NCBI GenBank assembly: GCA_027577415.1
Contig: JANBQS010000111.1
Location: forward strand, 1-34,985
DNA: 34,985 nucleotides
Source of the DNA: Coemansia sp. RSA 922
Lineage: Eukaryota > Kickxellomycota > Kickxellomycetes > Kickxellales > Kickxellaceae
Direction: 5' to 3'
Made by a program: the position numbers and the translations under genes. Position 1 is the stretch's first letter; each line of letters starts with the position of its first letter. The notes beneath the pieces are model-generated. The model worked only from the letters and a program-made list of their open reading frames with translations, was not told where the DNA came from and did not search any database. Below are positions 8,742 to 17,200 of this stretch, piece after piece.

Positions 8742-8963
8742 ATGACTGCTTTAATCGCTGACAAACAAATTGGAGAACAGGTCGCACCTGTGAATAGCAA
8801 TGAACCCTTGCCGGGAAAAAAGTGTTCAGTTAGAACATGCCCCAACCTTGCCTTGCCTGAAATGAGTATGTGTAGCGTATGCTTTGCACTTCAATCGATT
8901 AATGATCGTGAGGGGGAACTTCAACCTCTAGATCCAAAGGCCAATCCCAATACCTCTTCTTAA
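8742..8963 (+). CDS. Small Cys-rich protein, CX4CX10CX2C (copy 2)
   Basis: This 73-residue ORF starts MTALIADKQ. Cys28-X4-Cys33-X10-Cys44-X2-Cys47 is the same spacing as in the copy at 7781, with His replaced by Cys at the last ligand. That swap is expected when the residues bind zinc. The rest is hydrophilic, and the last 20 residues are rich in Pro and Asn. No signal peptide is visible. Its promoter has a consensus TATA box and it belongs to the second unit of the tandem duplication. The function is unknown. Confidence 0.52.
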   Translation: MTALIADKQIGEQVAPVNSNEPLPGKKCSVRTCPNLALPEMSMCSVCFALQSINDREGELQPLDPKANPNTSS

Positions 8964-9434
8964 TCTTCTCATGTCTCTAGATTCAGCTTGATAGACCATT
9001 AGATTGTTTGGGATATGTTTTTTTTTCCAGGGTATGTTTTGAAGCATACTACATGTCGCCAAACGTCTTTGTCAAGAAATCGCAATTACGACCATACCTA
9101 ATGCCACTATACATTTCCAACATACACAAGATAGCTTGATGTACTACTTGGACAGTTTAAATTCAATAATTAAATTCTAATCTACTAGTTATAAAGTGCT
9201 TAGTACACATGTGACATAATCGATTTGTTTCGCATTGTAGCATGTAGCCAACATCACCTCCATTCTGCCAACCTTTCTCACTTTGTTTTTAAAAGGCAAA
9301 AAAAAAAACAAAGAAAAGATGGAGCTTTGCATGCTTGACTTAATGAACACATGTTTCCTTTGTTAAATGAGGTCTTTGTCTTTTCATGCAAACCACCAAA
9401 TTGGCAAAGAAAACAAAGAAGGCAATGGTTTTGT

Positions 9435-9466
9435 TGTCGGTGGAAGCATGGATGCTTCCATCGACA
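9435..9466. promoter_or_regulatory. 32-bp quasi-palindrome, candidate operator
   Basis: Two 15-nt arms (9435-9449 and 9452-9466) around a 2-nt centre pair with a single mismatch. The inner 9 bp, TGGAAGCAT / ATGCTTCCA, are perfect. It sits 30 bp before the TATA box of the expansin-like gene, where a dimeric transcription factor would be expected. A cruciform or hairpin role is also possible. Confidence 0.45.
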
Positions 9467-9496
9467 GCGAAAAAGACAGGCGACCACTGCCTTGAC

Positions 9497-9503
9497 TATA
9501 AAT
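9497..9503 (+). promoter_or_regulatory. TATA box of the expansin-like gene
   Basis: TATAAAT lies 115 bp before ATG 9612. Confidence 0.55.
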
Positions 9504-9611
9504 CCTTGGCCACCTGCACAGTTCAATTGTGTGTCTGTACTTTTTCAATTATTTTTTGCATCCCTCTCATTCACATTTACATTTTTTTATTATCACTTTC
9601 TCTATACAGTT

Positions 9612-10070
9612 ATGAAGACCACCATCGCGTTTGCGGTTTTCGCTGGGTTTTTGGCCAGCGCACTGGCGCTTGATGCCGCTGACACCCATGCGACTTTACC
9701 TCCACAACCGACTGCTAGTTCGGGCCTACGTAGGCGTGCTGGCAGCTCCAATGTATCAGCCGCGGGCCCATTTGTGGGCAAATTGACTTGGTATAACGTT
9801 GGAGGCGATGCTTGTGGAACAAAGAGCAAGGGTACTGACATGGTAGCTGCCCTCAATAAGCCACAGTACGGAGATGTTGACAAAGTATCACCCAACTGCG
9901 GCAAGTGTGTCAAGATCAAGGGCGACAAGGCTACGATTGTTGTCAGGATTGTAGACGCCTGTCCAGAATGCAAATTTGGCAGTCTTGATCTCTCCAAGGC
10001 AGCATTTAAAGCCGTCACCAAAGCTGACGGCGTGGCTAATAAGATTTCTTGGTCGTGGGTCAAGTGCTAG
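9612..10070 (+). CDS. Secreted expansin-like (double-psi beta-barrel) protein
   Basis: The frame is open upstream, but ATG 9612 begins a clear signal peptide (MKTTIAFAVFAGFLASALA), so I start there. This gives 152 residues. An LRRR at 39-42 looks like a Kex2-type processing site ending a propeptide. The barrel spans about 54-152, starting GKLTWYNVGGDACGT. It has Cys at 68, 96, 99, 117, 120 and 152, the conserved Asp115 in RIVDACPEC, LDLSKAAF, and the closing ISWSWVKC. The family (expansin D1/RlpA-like, DPBB) binds or loosens cell-wall polysaccharides; no second expansin domain is present, as in loosenins. Substrate and targeting (own wall or host/plant wall) are unknown. Confidence 0.88.
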   Translation: MKTTIAFAVFAGFLASALALDAADTHATLPPQPTASSGLRRRAGSSNVSAAGPFVGKLTWYNVGGDACGTKSKGTDMVAALNKPQYGDVDKVSPNCGKCVKIKGDKATIVVRIVDACPECKFGSLDLSKAAFKAVTKADGVANKISWSWVKC

Positions 10071-10302
10071 AACCATCAGACATGATTTGGTTACTTGGCT
10101 CGGTGTATGCAAGTCGAGCTGCGAGCCGCCAAGATTATTGTCAACAAGATCAAGAGTTTTCATATTTTTTCTTCTCTGTTGGCAAGGGTCCTAGCACCCC
10201 ACCTCCGCTTTCCCCACATAGTATTTGGTTGCAAACTTTTTTCCTTTTCTCAATTTTATTTAATTTATTTATATTTTTTTTCTTCGTTTGCCAATTCACG
10301 CA

Positions 10303-12183
10303 ATGGACGCTTGGGAATGCAGAAAGAGACCAAGACTGGACCAGTGTAGAAGGCATGACCTCGAGGGGGCATTTCGACTAGTGGCCGACTACTTGGTTCA
10401 ACCCGAGGGCGACAATGATCCGTTGTTAGTGCGCGAGTCGTCTGTAGACCGGCTACGCTTGCTCCAACCCTTGGCAGCCGTGTGTCACAGCTGGCGACGA
10501 GCAGTGTTGCCCCTGTTTTACCAGACAGCCGCCTGCTCCATCAAAGAATTGCCTGGGCGCAACTCGAGCACCACTGCTTCTGACTTGGATCGGGACTGCT
10601 CGAACCATGTCCAGCGCACTAATTTGAACCTAATTGTGTCAGGTGGGTACCAAAAGTATGTCCGGCGACTGGCTATCGACCTCGTTGGAGACGTTTCGCC
10701 CGACCAGCCGATCACTTTGCTAACCGAGGCAGGGTTCGGAAGAACCAGTTGGCCCAAGATCAAAAGACTGCGATTGAGTCACTGGCATGGACAAAGCCAC
10801 GGCAAGGCTGTTTATAGCGCCGAGTCGTTGGCCAGACTCAACGCCTACCTATTGCACACGCTGCCCAAGCTAAAGTCCATAAAGTATATCTCGTCAGACG
10901 ATCGGCGACACTACTCCGAGTTCCCGCTTGATGGGTTGCTGTCGTCGATGCTAAGCCGTCTCACGGACGTCCGGATCACGTCGGGACTGGTTCCAGATAT
11001 GTGCTCGTCAGCGTTTTTGCCTCGTCTAGTGTCGCTGACTCTGCGTAGTCCGATTTATGCGGGCGCTGCGCATTTGCCACGTATTTTTGCCGAGACGCTA
11101 GAGCACTTGCATATTGGATTCTCGTCCACCGAGTCTATTTGGAGCAGGTTTTACGTAGCCGACGACGCACAAACAGTTCAATTCAAACAACTGCGGTCGC
11201 TAGTGCTTGAGTACAGTGAGGCCATCGATGACGGACGGAGGGCGGCCAGAGCACAAAAAGAAAATCGACTCTACAGTGATTCTGACTCAATGGACGTGGA
11301 TATGGACGACAGTCTGTACACTTATTACAGCGACGACAGTAGCCACAAACTTGGAGCCACTGTTCAGAGCCCGTCTGGAGCCCGTGTTCGACCCGTGTTC
11401 TCGCAACTGCAGTGGCTGAGTATCCACAAGTATCCGTTCTCGATTTCACGCGTTCTGCGGCATTTCCAGCTCGATCGCATTCCACATATTTCCATTCGCG
11501 ACATCAGAAAGGGGTGGAACAGTCTAGATGCCGCTATAGTTACGGAGATGTCCAGTCTACGTGTGCACATCGAGCAGGAATTCGAGTCAAAAAGAGAAGA
11601 GCAGCAGTATCAGGTGTGGTTTAATCGCCTATTCTCCGTTTCTTCGCGCCTCACCAGCTTACAGCTACAGGCGCCTACCACAATGCCACTGTCATTGCCC
11701 GACGTCGTTGGTCTTACACGCCTTGTAACGTTGTCGTTCAGCATGAGAGTGGATCTTGCCACAATACCAAGCCTCCTCAGTCGCCTCACCCATTTGCGGC
11801 ATCTTGCTATACATATCTTTCCGCGAATGAGCACATCATCGCTGAGAAGCCTGGGCGTGCTCGAAAGCGGCGACTATGAGATATTGGCTGATTTGCCGCC
11901 GCTTAGCTGTAATTTACAACATCTGGTTGCCTACATTGGTTTGGAGCCTGACTGTGGGTATGCACGCCGATTGGCAGGTGACGAGTGTGACGATGATCCG
12001 CTAGAGATTGAGCGTGAGCTCACGTGGCTGATGGCTCGGGTCCCTTCGTTGGAAACGCTCAAGACTGAAGAGTGGACAAGTAGCGGCGTGACTGTGTGTA
12101 TTGATGAGCTGATGGCCTGCAGCGAAATCTATCCCTACGTTAAACATCTTGGCAGTATAGAGGTGTCTGTGTGGAAGTATTGA
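10303..12183 (+). CDS. F-box/LRR-like protein, 626 residues
   Basis: I use ATG 10303; the open frame extends a few codons upstream but without another ATG. The N-terminus has a basic patch (CRKRPRLDQCRR). A degenerate F-box-like segment follows around residues 50-75 (LLQPLAAVCHSWRRAVLPLF), with the Trp-Arg typical of such motifs. The remainder is a series of irregular leucine-rich strands (for example WPKIKRLRL, LPKLKSIKY, LRSLVLEY) consistent with an LRR solenoid. An acidic insert with many Asp and Ser lies near 320-350. It shares landmarks with the proteins at 28262 and 31051 (SSWP-like turn, LPxLxxIxY), so the three appear to be distant paralogues. The presumed role is substrate selection in an SCF ubiquitin ligase; that is family-based inference, and the F-box is weak. 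Confidence 0.68.
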   Translation: MDAWECRKRPRLDQCRRHDLEGAFRLVADYLVQPEGDNDPLLVRESSVDRLRLLQPLAAVCHSWRRAVLPLFYQTAACSIKELPGRNSSTTASDLDRDCSNHVQRTNLNLIVSGGYQKYVRRLAIDLVGDVSPDQPITLLTEAGFGRTSWPKIKRLRLSHWHGQSHGKAVYSAESLARLNAYLLHTLPKLKSIKYISSDDRRHYSEFPLDGLLSSMLSRLTDVRITSGLVPDMCSSAFLPRLVSLTLRSPIYAGAAHLPRIFAETLEHLHIGFSSTESIWSRFYVADDAQTVQFKQLRSLVLEYSEAIDDGRRAARAQKENRLYSDSDSMDVDMDDSLYTYYSDDSSHKLGATVQSPSGARVRPVFSQLQWLSIHKYPFSISRVLRHFQLDRIPHISIRDIRKGWNSLDAAIVTEMSSLRVHIEQEFESKREEQQYQVWFNRLFSVSSRLTSLQLQAPTTMPLSLPDVVGLTRLVTLSFSMRVDLATIPSLLSRLTHLRHLAIHIFPRMSTSSLRSLGVLESGDYEILADLPPLSCNLQHLVAYIGLEPDCGYARRLAGDECDDDPLEIERELTWLMARVPSLETLKTEEWTSSGVTVCIDELMACSEIYPYVKHLGSIEVSVWKY

Positions 12184-12266
12184 AAAGATAAATCATGTTG
12201 CTGTTATTCGTATACTAACTGGAGGCTACAAGTAATGAGGCTAACGATCGAAGAGCTACCAAATAA

Positions 12267-12473
12267 TTATTTCCATGTTTGCTTGCAAGTGAAATGCAAA
12301 AAAGACGAATCTGCAACTTGCTGACTGCTATTGTGTGATGACTGACAGAGACAGATCACTTGACTGGACGCATCGCATTCAAGCTCATGATGAATGTTGC
12401 CATGACTGGGCGCTACCAGCTGACATTTAGTTTTCTTTCTGGAAAGTGCACCCGAACAGCAGGTCGGCAACAT
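12267..12473 (-). CDS. Possible Cys/His-rich 68-residue protein (copy A, antisense in the upstream region)
   Basis: An ATG at 12473 opens 68 codons to TAA 12267-12269. The predicted protein has seven Cys (5, 6, 17, 33, 41, 43, 63) and five His, and resembles nothing I know. The identical protein is encoded at 27325-27531. The two DNA copies differ at 2 of 207 bases, and both changes are silent third positions (CCC/CCT and CAA/CAG). Just past the stop codon identity falls to about 84%. This hints at coding constraint. Two substitutions are few, however, and gene conversion of non-coding DNA would look similar. No TATA box faces this ORF. Confidence 0.3.
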   Translation of the reverse strand: MLPTCCSGALSRKKTKCQLVAPSHGNIHHELECDASSQVICLCQSSHNSSQQVADSSFLHFTCKQTWK

Positions 12474-12750
12474 GGAGGTATGCTACCTTCTAAGGTATCA
12501 TGCTGTGATTAGTGCAGCCTCATTCGTATTCTTTTGTTTCAAAGGAAGCTACAACTTGGATAAGAGAGGGGAGCACACAGTCAACCATTATCACGGGTAA
12601 ACAGCTGATCTCCTGAGGTGCTTTTTGAGACAAAGAGCTGCAATCATTATGTCTGTTTCTTAGCTGCCTACCAAAGGAAAAAAAGGGAGAGGGCGGATTT
12701 TGCCCTGGCTGAATATCCCTACTGCGAGAAAATAATCCACCCCTTCCTGC

Positions 12751-12757
12751 TATAAAA
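12751..12757 (+). promoter_or_regulatory. TATA box of CaaX gene A
   Basis: TATAAAA lies 128 bp before ATG 12879, inside a block (TTCCTGCTATAAAACCCC) that is unchanged in arm B. Confidence 0.6.
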
Positions 12758-12878
12758 CCCCAAGCTGTCGCCACCCCTATTTTAACATCCAGACCAAACA
12801 CCACACATATCATCTTCTCCAATCATATATATTTTTTTTACCTACCAACTGCTGCAATAGCGAATAGTATAAACAATA

Positions 12879-13280
12879 ATGGTAAAGTATTGCGTGCTTG
12901 AATATAGCTTGGCTGGCGAGCTTACTATATGCATAGACGATTTAGAGCCAGTATTATCTGATAAGGAGTTCGATGAGAGACTGTTATACGCCAACCAACA
13001 ACATAATTTTGGATATGGCCTATACGTACTAAGAAAGGATGGCATGTCACAAGTTACTTATGATAATCTAGGTCCAAAGAGAGATTCTGATGCTGAGGGG
13101 TTTTTTTATATCTTCATTGGGCACGATCATGAGTTAGCGATGCTTAACAATATAGCCCCAGGAAAACCTGAAGAGTTATTCAATCATGTTGTGGCTATGA
13201 AAAAGAAACCTATTGTAAATAATGAGAGGTCAACTTTTTTGGAGAGTATTGCAAAGAACTTTGGCTGTTCTCTTATGTAG
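12879..13280 (+). CDS. Orphan protein with C-terminal CaaX prenylation box (copy A)
   Basis: This 133-residue protein is recognisable only as the paralogue of the one at 26514. Shared landmarks are MxKYCV at the start, EFD near 30, RK near 52, EGxFYIFxG near 74-82 and ESIAKxxGCSLM at the end. The last four residues, CSLM, form a consensus CaaX box with Met at X, which predicts farnesylation, proteolysis and carboxymethylation and therefore membrane association. There is no signal peptide or transmembrane helix. The middle is mixed alpha/beta in character with no known domain. Its TATA promoter is nearly identical to that of the paralogue, so the two should be co-regulated. The function is unknown; a small signalling or membrane-adaptor role is plausible only because of the lipid anchor. 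Confidence 0.7.
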   Translation: MVKYCVLEYSLAGELTICIDDLEPVLSDKEFDERLLYANQQHNFGYGLYVLRKDGMSQVTYDNLGPKRDSDAEGFFYIFIGHDHELAMLNNIAPGKPEELFNHVVAMKKKPIVNNERSTFLESIAKNFGCSLM

Positions 13281-13369
13281 TCATTTAGAACCTCTCCGGA
13301 ATAGCTCACTAGATAGCCAGTCAGTCAGTAGTCCTTTTCAGTATAGAAGTTTTTTTGTTTGGACGTAGT

Positions 13370-13698
13370 TTTTATTATTTAGTGAGCGTAGCGAACCTTT
13401 TTAGCATATAGAATATAATAAGAATAAGAGCGTATAAAAAGTGAGAACAAGTATCTAGCCTTGGATGTCGTCAGGTCAATGTTTATATAGCCTTTTTCAT
13501 GGCCTGTTTCCATAGACGGAAATACGCCTTACCCGCTACTCTTAGTGTCGCCGTGTTATGCCTCTTTGTAGGCGGGCGATCGTTTATCAGTGGCGGGGCA
13601 TTTGGGCGTTGAGAGTCCGGGACATCCGGCAAGCGTGTGTCGTCAACAGACTGGTCATGTGTGCCGACGCGCTGTTCTATGACGCGCGTAACAATTAG
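13370..13698 (-). mobile_element. Retroelement 3' fragment (degenerate, minus strand)
   Basis: On the minus strand 71 codons (13486-13698) are open without an ATG and end at a TAA at 13483-13485. They include GKAYFRLWKQAMKKAI, basic like the C-terminal end of a LINE polyprotein. A tail of about 100 bp follows (ATCCAAGGCTAGATAC, then GTTCTCACTTTTTATACGCT and CGCTACGCTCACTAAA) and ends in A-rich DNA near 13375. A diverged copy of the same tail lies at 28041-28125. A 5'-truncated non-LTR retrotransposon explains this best, but no reverse transcriptase is preserved here. Confidence 0.4.
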
Positions 13699-14040
13699 CT
13701 AGATTAGACGACGCTGATCCAGAGGCCTGCAGGAGCAGGCGCACACTATTTACCTTACAAGAATTACGTTCAACATTTATATGTTTTTCTTTATCCTTTA
13801 AGGCTTTAAGTCATTTATTCTCTATCTCTATAAACCTATTTACTAGTTGTTTTTATACACTTTACGTGTTCGAACCGTTTACCAGTTCTCCCCTTTATTA
13901 CAACTACACAACATACCTGAGCTCATATACTTAAATATGTGGAATATGACCACAAAATAAGATTTCCAACAAGTGATATGAATATATGTTGAAATGCGTC
14001 ATTTGGCTTTATAACTGTAGCAGGCGTTTGTTCAAAGATA
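13699..14040. other. Intergenic, nothing recognised
   Basis: About 340 bp of A/T-rich DNA without an ORF of note. GGTTCGAACAC on the minus strand near 13865-13875 resembles half of a tRNA B box, but no tRNA fold surrounds it. Confidence 0.3.
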
Positions 14041-14250
14041 TATGTGCTTAGTTGATGATTACCTCCGCAATTGGGGTAAAGTGAAAAGGAGCGCCCTGTG
14101 TCTATAAAAATAAGTATAAAAAAGATAAAGCTGGCACCTTGTCATCTTGCCAACACAAGCCTCATTAGCACCATTTTTTTATACCACACGCACTTTTCTC
14201 ATTGCCCATATAAAAATACTTTGTATTAATGTTCATTTGCCATGTTAGGA
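14041..14250 (+). pseudogene. Promoter relic with truncated reading frame
   Basis: GATGATTACCTC (about 14054-14065) and TATAAAAAAGATAAAGCTGGCA (from 14115) match the promoter at 27731-27870 in the same orientation. The distance from TATA to the next ATG (14229) is 114 bp, compared with 105 bp in the other copy. Here the ATG opens only 10 codons and then meets the 3' end of the synthase gene, so the coding part seems lost or replaced. Confidence 0.4.
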
Positions 14251-14295
14251 ATATAACTTAAATACCATTATGTTAATAGACAGAAACAACGGGCA

Positions 14296-17200
14296 CTAGA
14301 ACTTGTACTCACCAGACTTTGGGTCATACTTGGCACGAGCCAGCGGGTTGAGATGCACACTCTTCTCTTGCTCAGCGGTGTATGGAGGATGGCTCTTGAC
14401 TTGCACAAACGGATGGTTGCCGACCAAAGTGTCTTGCCAGTAGCGTTCGGATTTGGCATCGCGCTGCTGGAGCTTGACGTTGTACTTGTCGAGCTCTTCT
14501 TGAGTAAGTGTGGCTAACAGATAGTCGGGATGCACAACTAGCAATTCGCCGCCGACTTGACCGAATCCAAACGACTTGATCAGACCCACCTTAATACCCG
14601 ATGTCTGAATCGACTTTGATAGGTAGAGCGCATAGTCAAACGACTCTAGCTCTTTGCCAATGTTGTCAGCGTTGCGATTGCCTGGTATCAGTCCCGTACG
14701 CAGACTTTGAATAACACCGTTAAGCATAAACGATGCCGCCGGGCCCTTGGGGTGGCCAGTCAGCCACTTCTGGCACACAACTGGCACGACGTGGCCTGGA
14801 GTACGACCCAAGTGCTTGAGCTGAGTGTTGAGAACATCCGACTCGTTCTTGTCATTGGCTACCGTCGATGTGCCGTGGAATGATGCCAGTCCAATATTGT
14901 CAGCTGTCAAGCCCCAGACCGCCAAGCTGCCGCGTAGTGGAGAGATATCGGACTTGCCCTTCCAAAACTCGTTACCCCAGGCGTCTTGCAAATGGCGCCG
15001 CTGCCGAGCGTAGTCCTCCTCAACCTGCTTGACATAGTTTGTTGCCGAGAGCTTGACAGTGTCAGACGGCCCGTCGATCATATCGGGCAGGTTGGCCAGG
15101 TCCTCCAGCTTCAATGCATCTAGCGCGGAGAGCTGGCGTTGCAACTGGCGGCGTCGGTAGTCAAAGTTCAGTAAGCGCGATGGTGGGTTGTTGTCGCTTG
15201 ATTCGCGCGCAGACGTCAACACTCCCTTGCCAGGCGCTGGCACTGACTGTCCTTGCTTGTCGGTGGCCGTACCCGACATTGCAATAATGCCGTAGATCGG
15301 CGCTCCAAACTCGATCGCAGCAGATGCCGACATTAACGTCACAATACCGGCACCTTGTCCCTCCATGAACCCGTTGCGCGTCGATGTGCATGGCCGGCAC
15401 ATCTCTGACGGTGTGCGGCCCCTAGCAAACTCCTCGACCGAATTGCTAGTTGCGCCCATTTTGGCAAACTCGACAGATGATTCCTCGACAAAATCATCGA
15501 CGCCGCCGGCAATCATTACCTTGGCTTTGCCCAACTGGATAGTCTCAATCGCAGTGTCTATTGAAAGAACTGAGGTAGCACAGGCGCCAACCACGGGCTT
15601 GACTGGACCCGAACTCGACATTAGCAGCATGTTGGTCCACGCCTGTATAGTCGAGATAAACATTTCCTGAAGCACGTCACCCCTGAGCTCCTTGTCCAAG
15701 TAGCGCTCCTTAAAGACGCATTGAATAGTTTTCATCCCGCCCATGCCCGAGCCAGCGGTGTTGCCAATTTCGGAGATATGGAAATACTGGTACAGCTCAT
15801 AGGGGTCGGTGATGCCAGATCTGACGAGCGCCTCGACTGTAGCTACCAGCGCAAAGCAAGTGACTTGGTCTACTTTCTTGACGACGTCGTCTGGAATGCC
15901 ATAGCGCCTTGGATCCCAGCCAGTCGGTACAAGTGCTGCAACCATCCGATCGCCTCGCAGGGCCATTGGCACGCGGATCAGAGCGCCCTTAAGGAATTTG
16001 ACCGACCACGAGCCACCACTAGAGTTCTCCCAGATATCGACATGGCTGCCACTTTCAAGTTTGTATGTCGCTGCCTCGTCGGCAGTAGCTTCGAATGGCT
16101 CCATATCGTGTTCGATCTGGATCTCACGCAAGATAGTACGCTTGTTTGGGTCGTAGCCATACACCAATTCAGGCTCGATCAAGCGAATGCCAGTGTGCGC
16201 TAAAATATACTCCTCATAACGCGGCTTGACGTCGATATCGCGAATGGGCTCCTCGGTCTTGGCGTCGACCCAGCCAACGTACAAAGCGCCAGTCGACTTT
16301 AGCGGGCCATTGGAGTGCTTGATCAGGCCCATGATCCACGCCAGCTCAATACACCCTTCGAGCGAAAACTCGCCGTAGGCCTCCATCTCCCAGCGCGTCT
16401 CAGCATTACCGTGTGGACTAACCTCGCCGTAGCCAGTGATGACAACGACCTTGTCCAAGTTGACCATGCCCTGCAAGTGCCGTAAGTGCTGTAGTTGGTC
16501 GTAGTGGCGAGGCGCCGGAAAGTGGTGCTTATGCTTTGCCAAGGGTCTCTCGTCGGCCGTGGAATCCGTCATCGAATGGCCCCGGAGAACCATGGTTGTA
16601 TAGTCGAAAGCAGCCTCACGCGATAAAACTTGTATCAGCCTGCTCTTGCGCTGTATAGCCGCACGCGCGCTAATCATAATGGTGTTTAAGCTAACCACGT
16701 ATCTCATTCCACCATCGAGATCGGTCCAAACTGGATAATGGCGAGCAAGACGGCAGATACGAGGATGAGCAAGGCCCAAGATGCAGAATGCCATCTCGCG
16801 TGTCGTAAATGTGCGCACACTAAGCTGTTCAACGTCTGGAGCAATCGGGTTATTGCCTGTCATTAAGTTGGTGCCACGCGTCCATCCGATAGCTGCGCCA
16901 GCAATAGACAAGTAGTCTTGCCACAACTCGGATTTCCATCGGTTGAATACTGTCGTCAAACCCATCTTGCATTCGCCGTAGAGCCCGTCGCCGCCAAAGT
17001 TACCGCAGTTGGACGACAACGGTAAAATTACCAGCGATGACCGAGCGTTGTAGCCGAGCCGCTCCTTGGTGTCCTTGATGCTGCCCAGCAAGCGCATTAG
17101 GTTGGTGAGCTGGACTCTCAGAGCAAACTCAGAGAGCGATCCCAAATTGGTCGCAAAGCTGCCAATATCCGAAACGGCGGCAAAAGGGAAGATAAAGTCG

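Larger units (their letters stand above)
7207..8963 (+). repeat. Diverged tandem duplication (two units of about 1 kb, each promoter plus small Cys-rich gene)
   Basis: Unit 1 begins near 7207 and unit 2 near 8210. Both start with ACAATACTTTGTT and then GGCTAGCGTAG with a small indel. Further matching blocks in the same order are GCTACTTG near 7300 and 8295, TTGTCGTTRATGTA near 7342 and 8348, and the CGCTAYCRGCTGAC-like motif at 7391 and 8391. Each unit ends in an ATGACTGC start (7781, 8742). The units are far from identical, so the duplication is old. Confidence 0.6.
8964..9611. other. Intergenic: small-gene 3' end and expansin-like promoter
   Basis: No gene is credible in these 648 bp. A/T-rich DNA with T and A homopolymers (near 9017 and 9299) fills the first half. 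The second half is the promoter of the next gene. TTTGCATG (9326-9333) and CATGCAAA (9385-9392) are inverted copies 51 bp apart, followed by the quasi-palindrome at 9435-9466 and the TATA box at 9497. Confidence 0.4.
12215..13337 (+). repeat. Inverted repeat arm A (CaaX gene unit)
   Basis: This arm pairs with arm B at 26456-27583 in reverse orientation. It covers the complete unit: about 660 bp upstream, the 133-codon gene and about 55 bp of 3' flank (TAGCTCACTAGAT and AGTAGTCC are recognisable in both). Upstream identity is about 95% by eye, with one variable patch near 12625-12660. In contrast the coding parts are strongly diverged. The inner ends of the arms are about 13.1 kb apart and enclose the fatty acid synthase gene. 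Confidence 0.85.

Noticed and set aside
12215..13337. Interpretation of the inverted arms as a DNA transposon with terminal inverted repeats
   Set aside because: The arms contain complete genes with promoters, are about 13 kb apart around a housekeeping gene, and show no transposase or target-site duplication.
15721..16203. 160-codon plus-strand ORF inside FAS
   Set aside because: It is antisense to the conserved ketosynthase region of a certain gene; no independent evidence.
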